From the NCBI GenBank assembly GCA_964408185.1, contig CAYOYK010000008.1, forward strand, positions 1 to 64,000: a DNA stretch of 64,000 nt, read 5' to 3'. How positions within the stretch are numbered: position 1 is the first letter of the stretch; every line of letters starts with the position of its first letter. Made by a program: the position numbers and the translations under genes. Below the pieces are notes generated by a model, which searched no databases, was not told the origin of the DNA, and saw only the letters and a list, made by a program, of their open reading frames with translations. This DNA comes from CAYOYK01 sp964408185. Its GTDB lineage: Bacteria; Bacillota; Clostridia; Christensenellales; Aristaeellaceae. Positions 33,610 through 42,800 of this stretch are shown one piece after another.

Positions 33610-34545
33610 TCAGTCGTCCTCGGTCGTGTCGTCCTCGCCGTCGTCCGCATCGGGATCCTTGTATAGGCCGCGATCGACCTCCGCGCCCTCGATCCGCTTG
33701 TTGATGTACTTGTCAAACACGGCGTTGGAGTAGCTGGCCTGCACAAAGCGGCTCAGCGAGTAGCCCAGCAGGATGTAGTACAGCGCCTCGATGGGGATCA
33801 CGTAGGGCAGTGTGCTTGGGATACAGTACCCTACCACAAAGCCGATGACCAGCGGCAGCAGGGTCAGCAGCTTGATGCCGACGGTCTGCGGCAGCCGCCC
33901 GATGACCAGCAGGAACGCGTTGCGGATGATCGCGCCCAGCTTCATCTTGTAGGTAACGATCATGGGATAGATGTACATCAGGGCCATCAGCCACATCACG
34001 GCGGCGACGATCACAAGGACCTCCGGCAGGATAAAGAACGCTCCGTTGGTGTTGGCAAGCTGGCCGTAAAAGGACGAGCACACGTACACCAGCGTGGGGA
34101 GAACGCTGGTGATGGCGCTCACCACGAGCGATTGCTTCCAGTTCTCCTTTACGGCGTCCTTAAAATCGGACCAGACAAAGGCGTGCTCGTCACGCGCCCA
34201 GTTGCGGGTTACATAGCTCACGCCCGCCGTGAACGGCCCGGTAATCAGCAGACAGGGAATCATCAGCAGACACGTCTGCCATACGATGCCCAAGCTGAAG
34301 TCGGTCACGGTCATGCCGCTTTCGGGGTCCGGGCCCAGCAGAAGCATGAAAAAATCCATGGCGAGCACGATGATCGTGGGCAGCCAGCACAGCATGTAGA
34401 TCAAGTTGAGGCGCACAAGCCCGCTAAAGCGTATGCGAAGCATCGACCCGAAAAGCTGCCAGCGGTTCTCCGGCAGATCCTCCTTGCGGAAATCGCCCTT
34501 GCCGCTCTTTCCATAATAGAAGTTGTTCATCATCTTCCCAAACAT
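33610..34545 (-). CDS. YesL/DUF624-like membrane protein
   Basis: 311 residues with six hydrophobic helices (about 47-70, 90-112, 135-160, 168-200, 212-232, 240-265). The N-terminus FGKMMNNFYYGKSGKGDFRK and the cluster GIVWQTCLLMIPCLLITGP fit the YesL/DUF624 family, often near sugar transporters, function unknown. The tail is highly acidic (DPDADDGEDDTTEDD). ATG 34543-34545 has GGAGGA upstream; a promoter lies on the minus strand. Confidence 0.75.
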   Translation of the reverse strand: MFGKMMNNFYYGKSGKGDFRKEDLPENRWQLFGSMLRIRFSGLVRLNLIYMLCWLPTIIVLAMDFFMLLLGPDPESGMTVTDFSLGIVWQTCLLMIPCLLITGPFTAGVSYVTRNWARDEHAFVWSDFKDAVKENWKQSLVVSAITSVLPTLVYVCSSFYGQLANTNGAFFILPEVLVIVAAVMWLMALMYIYPMIVTYKMKLGAIIRNAFLLVIGRLPQTVGIKLLTLLPLVIGFVVGYCIPSTLPYVIPIEALYYILLGYSLSRFVQASYSNAVFDKYINKRIEGAEVDRGLYKDPDADDGEDDTTEDD

Positions 34546-34585
34546 GGCAATCCTCCGTCGTCCTAGCGATAAAAATCCAAAATAG

Positions 34586-34613
34586 ATTATAGCATACTCC
34601 CGCGCTTTTGCAA
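34586..34613 (-). promoter_or_regulatory. sigma-A-like promoter for the YesL-like gene
   Basis: Minus strand: TTGCAA (34608-34613), 16-nt spacer, TATAAT (34586-34591). Confidence 0.65.
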
Positions 34614-34664
34614 AATCCGTCGAGCGGTTTTTTATCCCGCTTTTGCGGATGCGGCTCGGAATGC

Positions 34665-34693
34665 TTGACACATAAGGGCTTGCCAAGTATACT
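34665..34693 (+). promoter_or_regulatory. sigma-A promoter for the small lipoprotein gene
   Basis: Perfect TTGACA (34665-34670), 17-nt spacer, TATACT (34688-34693), 33 nt before the start. Divergent to the YesL-like promoter. Confidence 0.8.
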
Positions 34694-34726
34694 GTAACAA
34701 TCCTTCCCAGAAGGGAGTCGGTTTTA

Positions 34727-35215
34727 ATGAAACGGACAAGCGCAGCTTTGATGCTGTTTGTTTTGCTTTGCCTGCTGGCGGGCTGCCGGAGCACCGCGTC
34801 GCTGGATGGCGCGGAGGTGACGTCGGAGGCAAAGCCGGATGCGTCCGCGTTTGCGGCCCTGGGCGTGAAAATCGCGCTTCCGGATGGCGCGACGGACGCG
34901 CAGTACGCCGTCCTAGACGGAGACGTGGCGCAAGCGACGTTTTCCGTCGGGGAGGCGCGCTATACCTATCAGGCGTCCGCAAAGCGCGCGCTGGAATCGC
35001 CTGCGGGCGACGCGCCCAATCAGCTGGAGGCGACCATCCGCGACCAGTCCGACGAGGGCACCCCGCTGGATATCCTCGTGCGGCGCGCGGAGGACGGCCG
35101 CTGCACGGCGTGCTGGCACGCGGGCGGAGCGTGGTATCGCTTGGATACGGACGGCAATCCGTTGGACTTTGACGCGGTTGCGCTGCGCCTCAGCAAGACG
35201 ACAAGGAGCGACTGA
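34727..35215 (+). CDS. Small lipoprotein of unknown function
   Basis: 162 residues. The signal peptide ends in the lipobox LLAGC (Cys20), so it should be lipid-anchored on the outer face of the membrane. The mature part is a single small domain with GVKIALPDGATDAQYAVLDG and repeated beta-strand patterns; no named family recognised. GAAGGGAG precedes ATG 34727. Its stop overlaps a possible 35-codon ORF as TGATG. Confidence 0.75.
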   Translation: MKRTSAALMLFVLLCLLAGCRSTASLDGAEVTSEAKPDASAFAALGVKIALPDGATDAQYAVLDGDVAQATFSVGEARYTYQASAKRALESPAGDAPNQLEATIRDQSDEGTPLDILVRRAEDGRCTACWHAGGAWYRLDTDGNPLDFDAVALRLSKTTRSD

Positions 35216-35322
35216 TGAATCCGGACTGCGTTCGGCAGCACAAGGCGGCACGGGAGGAAACCTTCGACCTGCGAGTCGCCGGCTTCGGTCGGCGGGACGG
35301 GGAAAACCCGCGCGCCGAGTAA
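35215..35322 (+). CDS. Possible 35-residue small protein, coupled
   Basis: ATG 35215-35217 overlaps the lipoprotein stop (TGATG), with AAGGAG (35203-35208) at 6 nt. It encodes a charged peptide beginning MNPDCVRQHK and ending NPRAE. No similarity is recognised; support is only the ribosome-binding site and the overlap. Confidence 0.3.
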   Translation: MNPDCVRQHKAAREETFDLRVAGFGRRDGENPRAE

Positions 35323-35911
35323 GCGCGTTTCTCTGCCCGCCCGTGGCGGGGACACCTTGCGGCATGCGCCAGCAAGGAAGGGACGTCGGCTGTTTCTGCT
35401 GCGACAGCGGCCGCGGGCGGATGATCGCCGTGCGCCTGACGGGCGCGCGGGCGACTGTGAGGGGCCTAACGGCGAGGGCTTCCCGCTGAGCGAGCGGCTG
35501 ATCTCGTGCAAAACACATAAAACGTATTCGTTGAAAGACTGATTATCCTTGAATATCCAACACATGCTATCGCCTGACTCCGAAAGTTTAGGAAAGGATT
35601 GCAGTGACGTGATACATCAATGCTGTATTTTTTGTATTTCCTCGACGCTTGCGGTTTTTGTCGCATCTGTAAACAAAATGTAACCGTAACGTTTTCGGCA
35701 GAAAAGTTGTGCAAGAATTGTGCAAATCAAATCGTTATCGTGCAAATGGCCGACTCGGCAAAAAGCGTACCAAACAAAACAGCACGCGCCCGCCAAGAAT
35801 TTGTGAATCCGCAAAACCCATGCAATTCAACGGATTGCGAGCCTCCTCCCGCGAGGGACGACCCCGTTGCCTCTCAGGGTGGATTGTTTTGGAAAAATAC
35901 TTTGAAAAAAT
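35323..35911. other. Long intergenic stretch, AT-richer in its second half
   Basis: No gene I can support. The first part (to about 35500) is GC-rich; the rest is clearly richer in A+T than the neighbours and carries three GTGCAA motifs between 35708 and 35747. Frames starting at 35364 and 35620 lack ribosome-binding sites and recognisable content. Confidence 0.5.
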
Positions 35912-35970
35912 GTTCCCATGTGACCGCTCATGTAACCTTGACAAGGTAGAATGTAGCTGTAGATGGGAAC
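35912..35970. repeat. 59-nt concentric inverted repeat upstream of secreted protein gene
   Basis: The inner palindrome ACCTTG-A-CAAGGT (35935-35947) and the outer arms GTTCCCAT (35912-35919) / ATGGGAAC (35963-35970) share the same centre, base 35941. CAT/ATG at 35929-35931/35951-35953 also pair. It could be an operator or an mRNA hairpin 30 nt before the start codon; the inner part contains TTGACA. Confidence 0.65.
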
Positions 35971-36000
35971 AAGAACCACCTACGGATGGGAGGAAGAACC

Positions 36001-36672
36001 ATGAAGAATACAATGAAGAAGCTGATCGGTCTGGCGCTGGCAATTATGCTGCTTTGCAGCGTTGCTGTTTTGAGCACTGCCGAAGAAAATACAGCCCCCG
36101 CGACCACTGTGGAGCAGCCCGCTCCCGAAACTCCGGCCCCGACCGTAGAGAGCGCCCCCGTTGCGCCCGCCGCCGAGACCCCCGCCGCGGAAGTCACCCC
36201 CGCACCGACGAGCGAAGCGGCTCCCGCCGCCGAGACCCCGGCCGCGGAAGTCACCCCCGCACCGACGAGCGAAGCGGCTCCCGCCGCTGACGAGACGGAA
36301 GCGCCTGCCGAGGAAGCCTCTGACGCAGAGACCGACGACGAAGCCGATGACGAAGCCTCCGACGAGGCCGTTGTGATCATGGACGAAGAAGTGCCGCTGG
36401 CCGCCAGCTTCGACATGAGTCGTCTGGGCGTGCACCTCCTCGTGCTGGCTGACAAGCTGGCCATCGGCGAGCATGTCACCCTCAAGGCTGACCTGACCGG
36501 CTTTGAAGGCTGCACCTACTCCTGCTCCTGGCAGTACAGCTACGACAGCGCCAATTGGAAAGAGGTCCCCGGCGCGGGCAACGGCAACGCCCTCGATATC
36601 ACCCTCGATGCTGACAACGGCTCTTGGAACTGGCGCGTGGTCGTCACGGTGCTGAGCGTCCCGCAGGCGTAA
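36001..36672 (+). CDS. Secreted low-complexity Pro/Ala/Glu protein with Ig-like C-terminus
   Basis: 223 residues. Signal peptide about 1-27 (ending AVLSTA). A long Pro/Ala/Thr/Glu-rich stretch (about 28-100) contains a duplicated 19-residue unit, then an acidic Asp/Glu run (about 100-122) and the motif MDEEVPLAA (127-135). A C-terminal domain (about 145-223) carries YSCSWQYSYDSANWKEV and WNWRVVVTVL, as in Ig-like repeats of Bacillota surface proteins. No LPXTG. GGGAGGA precedes ATG 36001. Lies directly upstream of the giant surface protein; a functional link is an inference. Confidence 0.7.
   Translation: MKNTMKKLIGLALAIMLLCSVAVLSTAEENTAPATTVEQPAPETPAPTVESAPVAPAAETPAAEVTPAPTSEAAPAAETPAAEVTPAPTSEAAPAADETEAPAEEASDAETDDEADDEASDEAVVIMDEEVPLAASFDMSRLGVHLLVLADKLAIGEHVTLKADLTGFEGCTYSCSWQYSYDSANWKEVPGAGNGNALDITLDADNGSWNWRVVVTVLSVPQA
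36172..36285 (+). repeat. 57-bp tandem duplication inside the secreted protein gene
   Basis: Units 36172-36228 and 36229-36285 differ at a single base, each giving 19 residues beginning AETPAAEVTP. Signature of recent slippage or unequal crossing-over. Confidence 0.9.
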
Positions 36673-36696
36673 TGCAGAGGCAAATCACACAGCGCG

Positions 36697-36725
36697 AAAA
36701 GCGTCGGGCCAAGGCTCGACTTTTT
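36697..36725 (+). terminator. Rho-independent terminator of the secreted protein gene
   Basis: 8-bp stem GTCGGGCC (36703-36710) / GGCTCGAC (36713-36720) with one G-T pair, then TTTTT. A TATAAT (36739-36744) follows at once. Confidence 0.7.
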
Positions 36726-36755
36726 CGCCTTGATGGGCTATAATCCTACTATACT
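36716..36755 (+). promoter_or_regulatory. Candidate promoter region of the giant surface protein
   Basis: Perfect TATAAT (36739-36744) with a poor -35 TCGACT (36716-36721) at 17 nt, and a second box TATACT (36750-36755). Before the start lie a 14-nt inverted repeat GCAATT-CT-AATTGC (36815-36828) and a GGGAGGG (36829-36835) unusually close, 3 nt, to the ATG. Confidence 0.4.
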
Positions 36756-36838
36756 AGTTCGATATTTCCATAATGCAAGATCACACAGCGTGCGATACAG
36801 CAAATATGTAACTGGCAATTCTAATTGCGGGAGGGTTT

Positions 36839-39800
36839 ATGAAGATGAAGAGCTTCCTGAACAGGCTGTTGGCGATGGTACTGAGCCTAATGATGCTTAG
36901 CGCCTGCGGGCTGACCGATATTGTCGCGCTGGCGGACGACACGCCTAGCGTGCAAGACCAGACGGGTCCGCTCCTCCCCGGCAATTCTCCTGCGGGCGAT
37001 GAGAACCCGTCGGAGGGCGGCGACGAGTCCGCAAAAGTGACGGTTACCTTTGTGGATTGGGACGGCACGCAAATTGCAAACGGCAGCATCGAGGTGGCCG
37101 AGGGTGCGGATTTTGACGCGACCCTTTGGCCGCTTGCGCCTGACGCGCGCACGGGCTTCAAGTCCGCGGGCTGGAACAAGACGCCCACGGACGATGTGTT
37201 CAAGGCCATGACCACCGATGTGACGGTGCAGGCGCTGTACACAAAGCTCAACGAGTATGTTGTGACCGTAAACTACATCAACAGCATGACCAACATGCAG
37301 GTGTCGCCCGCGTACATTGAGACGGTGTACGAGGGTTACAACTACGCCCCGCCTGCCATCGCGCTGCCTCAGCTCGATGGCTACGCGCTGGATACGGCTA
37401 GGATCGCGCTGGGCGATACCGCCAGCATCGATTCGGACGGCAAGCTGAATATTTCCATCAGCGGGATCGCCGCCGACCAGACCTATCTTATCTATTACAC
37501 GGCGTCCTCCTCCGAGTACACGGTGAACTACTATCAGCAAAACCTGTCCGGCGGCTATGATCTGGCGGAGCACGCGACCATCACCTCCTGCATGACGGGC
37601 GATATCGTCGCGCCGGAGCTCAGGACCTACACAGGGTTTACGCTGGTTACGCCAGTTACCGCTTATAATGATAAGACCGTCGCCGCGGATAAAACCACGG
37701 TGATCGATCTCTATTACGATCGCGTCACATCCGCCGTGCTGTTTGATACCGACGGCGGCACGCCGATCGACGCGATTACGGGCCTGTATGGCGAGGATAT
37801 CAGCGCGCGGGTGAAAGCGATTTGGGACAACAGCAAGCTGTCTGGCACCAGCCGTGTGCCTCAGCGCGAAGGCTACACGTTTGACGGCTGGTATATTGGC
37901 ACTACCAAGGTGAGCAACGCCAACGACCTGCCCCAGACGATCCCTGTTGAACCCGTTACGGTGCAAGCGCACTGGAAGGCGAATACCGTCAAATTCTCCG
38001 TGCAGTATTGGCTGCAAGACCTGTCGGGCGGCACATACAGCTATCGCCAGCCCTCGTCGAGCTACCAGACGAAGAATGGCACGGCCGGCACGCAGCCGAC
38101 ATATACGGCTGGTTCCTTTGAGAAAATCACGGGTTTTGCGTTTGATCGCTGTGAGTTTGACGGCGATATCAAGGGCGACGGCTCGACAATCCTCAAGGTC
38201 TATTATACGCGCAGAACCTATACGCTTGTGTTCCAGAAGAATATGATATTTCAGGGGAAAACGTACACAAGCCCCAATTACTACACAATTACCGCGCTGT
38301 TTGATGCAGTAATTGGCCCGCAGTGGCCGTATAACGGCAATGCGACCATCGGCAGTGACGGGTGGGGGCAAGCCTTTTACTCGTGGAAAATACCGGGGCA
38401 ATCAACTCAACAAACAACGCCTGTTTACACGATGAACGAAGCAATTGTCGACGGTGCGAGTGACGCGGGAATCGTCACAATTACGGCGAATTACAGCAGC
38501 ACCAACACCACGTGGAGCCTCCATTACATGCTTCAGGTTCCCGGCGACGCGGCCAACCCGCCTGCTTCGTATGATGGGACGCGCAACGGAAAGTATTATA
38601 TAGATAGCGCAGAATACCGGCTGACAAGCATCGTTATTGGCAGCAACCTTAGCCACAAGACGATCACAGGGTACACCGCATCCGGCGATCCCGTTGTGCC
38701 CAATAAAAACAAGAACGAAAAATACCTGTACTACGATCTAAAAACGCACAACATCGTATACTACAACGAGTCCTCCAGCGCTTATGCCACAACGACCGGC
38801 GTGTACTATGGCACAGCCATTACCCAAGATAAGTATAACAAGAACCTCGTGCCATACACCAGCGATATGCCCTCCAAGTATGCGGGGCAGGTCGGCGTAC
38901 AGTTTGGCGGCTGGTACACCACTAAGGACTGCTTGGATGGCACCCAGTATGCGTGGGGTTCCTCCATGCCGGATAGCGACCTGCTGCTGTACGCCAAGTG
39001 GATCCCTCAGCAGTGCAAAGTAAACTACGCGTATCCGTCCGCGGAGCTTCAGGGTGAGTTTACGCTTCCCTCGGATACGACGCTTGCCTATGGCGCGCAG
39101 CTCCAAGCCCCGACGTTTGACCCGGTGGGCTATGTGTTCCTTGGCTGGTATTACAAGGACGCGCAGGGCGTTGAGCGCCCGTTCAGCTTTGGCGTGCAGA
39201 TCACCCGCGATTATACGCTGTACCCCAAGGTGAACGCGCGTCAGGATATCGGCTACACCCTGTACTACAAGGACGCGCAGGGGAACGAGCTTGCCAGCGC
39301 CACCACGGGCGTGGGCAAGATGGGCGAGACCTACACCTTCGAGCCTGTGCTGATTACCAAGGACGGCAAAAACTATTTCCCGCAGGTCGCCAGCACCAGC
39401 ATGAAGCTGGTCGCCGACGCGACGCAGAACATCTTCACATTCGTCTATACAACCGCCGATACCGTGTGGTATCGCGTGGAATATCTGGACGTGACGGACC
39501 CCGCCAACCCCAAGGAGCTGCGGGCGTCCCAGCTGTTCTCTACCACGCAAAACGGCATTACGGTTTCCTACTCGCCTGTGAACGGCTATAAGCCGCTGTT
39601 GTACCAGATTTACCACAAGCTGGCCAACGAGCCGGAAAACGGCGTTGTGACCAACGTGTTTGTGTTCCGGTACACGCAAAACAGCAAGGCGCAATACACC
39701 GTATACGAGCATTTTCAAAAGTCGGAGGGCGGCTATTCCGCCAAGGGAGACGCCGCCACGCTGCAAACGACCGTGGACGGCGCGGTGGGGCAGCTTGTGT

Positions 39801-42800
39801 TTGCCAACGCCGCCTCCCATACCGGCTACACGTTCAACCAAGGGATCTCGGTCGATTCCGGCTACGTGCGCTCGGATAACAGCACGGAGCTGCACCTCTA
39901 CTATGATATCTCTATCTACCACTACACCGTGCAGTATTTGGTCAAGGGCACCGACGAGGCCGTCAGCCCCGAAACGACCGGAACCGGCAGACACGGCGTC
40001 ACCGTGGAGCTGATTGCGGCGGCCAACCCCAACTACGCGCTGGATGCTTCCTCTACCTCGCCCGCCAGCCTGACGCTGGACGGCGACAACAAAAAGTTTA
40101 TCTTCTACTATAATCAGCTGGATACCTTCCGCGTGATGGTGCGCTTTGTGTACCGCAACGCCGACAACACGCTGACCGATCTGGCGACTGCCGTATCGAC
40201 CAATCGGCAGAACAACGACGGTGGAGCCAGCGGCGCGCTGCTCAAGATAGGCGATACCTATGCCTACACCGCCACGCCTCCTCAGAAACTGACTGCCAAC
40301 GGGATTGAGTACCTCCTGAGCGTATCGCCCAGCCCGGCCAGCCTCGTTGTGGATCAGGACAACGCCAAGAACGTGCTGCTCTTTGAGTACGTGCCTGTCT
40401 ATTACGGTGTCACGTACGATGCGAACGGCGGCGCAAGCCCGACGAGCACCCTGCCGTCGGATTCCGCCCAGTATCAGGTCAACGCGCCGATCACCGTGCA
40501 GGGCAAGGGCGATATGGCTTATGGCGAGAATGACTTCTGCGGCTGGAGCTTAACAAAGCAGAGCGTCATTACCGATGCGGCTACGCTAAGCGGCTTGCAG
40601 CTTTATCAGGCGGGCGACCAGAGCCTGCTGATGGTGCAGGGCGGTCGGACGCTCTTCGCCGTGTGGAGCAACATCCAATACACCCTCAGCTATGATTACA
40701 ACCTGACCGACTTGACAGACCTGACCGTTACCACCGCGCCCGCCTCCGTGACGGCCAAGTCCGGCACAAGCGTGAACATCAACGACGGCACAGGCTTTAC
40801 CCGCAAAGGCTACACCTTTACGGGCTGGCGGGCCAAGGGCGCGGACGGCAGTCTGATCGCGCCCACCTACGGAACCGGGACTGGGATGACGAGCACGATT
40901 ACGCTCATCCAAAACGAAACGCTCTACGCAACGTGGTCGCTCAGCAGCCACGCGGTGACTTACGCCTACGATTCCTCCGCGCCCGCCACCGCGCCCGCGC
41001 TGCCAAGCGACGCGGCGCAGGTTGGCACCTTTACCTATGGCGCACCGCTGACCGTGGCTGACGATCCCACGCTTGCCGGTTACACATTCGGCGGCTGGAC
41101 GACCAGCGACGTAACCCCGGTGAACGGCGCCTATGCCATGCCGGACAACGACGTGAGCTTTATCGGCTCTTGGACAGCGATCAACTACAAGGTGACCTAT
41201 CAGTACAGCAATACGGCCGCGGGCGCGCCGGGTCTGCCCGCAGAGACCACCGCCAACCATGTCGGCGATTCTCTCACGGTTGCGGCCACGCCTACGCTGG
41301 CGGGCTACGACTTCAGCGGCTGGACGTCCGTCAATGTGACCCCGGCTGCTGATGGCAGCTACAACATGCCTGCCTCCGATGTGATCTTTACAGGCTCGTG
41401 GACGGAGAAGCCGGAGATTGCCATCGCCTACGCGGCGACGACGGGCGGATCCGTCAGCAGCGCCAGCGAGACTGTCGCGCCCGCGACGGGCACCCCGCTC
41501 GGCTCCACTGCGACGGCTGACGCTGGCTACCACTTTGTCAACTGGACGAACAGCAACGGCGATGCCGTTGGCACGGATGCAGACTATGTGCCTAGCAAGG
41601 GCACGGACGGCCTGTACGCTGCGGCCACCTACACCGCCAACTTCGCCGAGGACAGCGATGTGACCATCGCCTACGCGGCAACAACGGGCGGCACCGTCAG
41701 CAGCTCTGGCGAGTCTGTTGCGCCTGCGACGGGCACCCCGAACGGCTCCACCGCGACGGCTGACGCTGGCTACCACTTTGTCAACTGGACGAACAGCGCA
41801 AACGTCGCGGTCGGCACGGATGCAGCCTATGTGCCTAGCAAGGGCACGGACGGCCTGTACGCCGCAGACACCTATACCGCCAACTTCGCCGAGGACAGCG
41901 ATGTGACCATCACTTATGCGGCGACGACGGGCGGCTCCGTCAGCAGCTCTGGCGAATCTGTCGCACCCGCGACGGGCACCCCGAACGGCTCCGCCGCGAC
42001 GGCTGACGCTGGTTGCCACTTTGTCAACTGGACGAACAGCAACGGCGATGCCGTCGGCACGGATACAGCCTATGTGCCTAGCAAGGGCACGGACGGCCTG
42101 TACGCCGCGGCCACCTACACCGCCAACTTTGCCGAGGACAGCGCTGTGACCATCGCCTACACGGCGACGACGGGCGGCTCCGTCAGCAACTCTGGCGAGA
42201 CTGTCGCGCCCGCGACGGGCACCCCGAACGGCTCCACCGCGACGGCCGAAGCTGGCTACCACTTTGTCAACTGGACGAACAGCAACGGCGATGCCGTCGG
42301 CACGGATGCAGCCTATGTACCTAGCAAGGGCACGGACGGCCTGTACGCTGCGGCCACCTACACCGCCAACTTTGCCGAGGATAGCGCTGTGACCATCGCC
42401 TACGCGGCGACGACGGGCGGCACCGTCAGCAGAGAAAGCGAGACTGTCGCGCCTGCGACGGGCACCCCGAACGGCTCCACCGCGACGGCTGACGCTGGCT
42501 ACCACTTTGTCAACTGGACGAACAGCGCAAACGCTGAGGTCGGCACGGATACAGCCTATGTGCCTAGCAAGGGCACGGACGGTCTGTACGCCGCGGCCAC
42601 CTATACCGCCAACTTCGCAGAGGATAGCGATGTGACCATCGCCTACGCGGCGACGACGGGCGGCTCCGTCAGCAGCTCTGGCGAGAATGTCGCGCCTGCG
42701 ACGGGCAACCCGAACGGCTCCACCGCGACGGCTGACGCTGGTTACCACTTTGTCAACTGGACGNNNNNNNNNNNNNNNNNNNNNNNNNNNNNNNNNNNNN

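Noticed and set aside
35364..35489. Cys-containing short frame after the lipoprotein gene
   Set aside because: No ribosome-binding site and no similarity; left as intergenic.
35620..35949. 109-codon plus-strand frame in the AT-richer gap
   Set aside because: No ribosome-binding site, runs through the inverted repeat, and no recognisable content.
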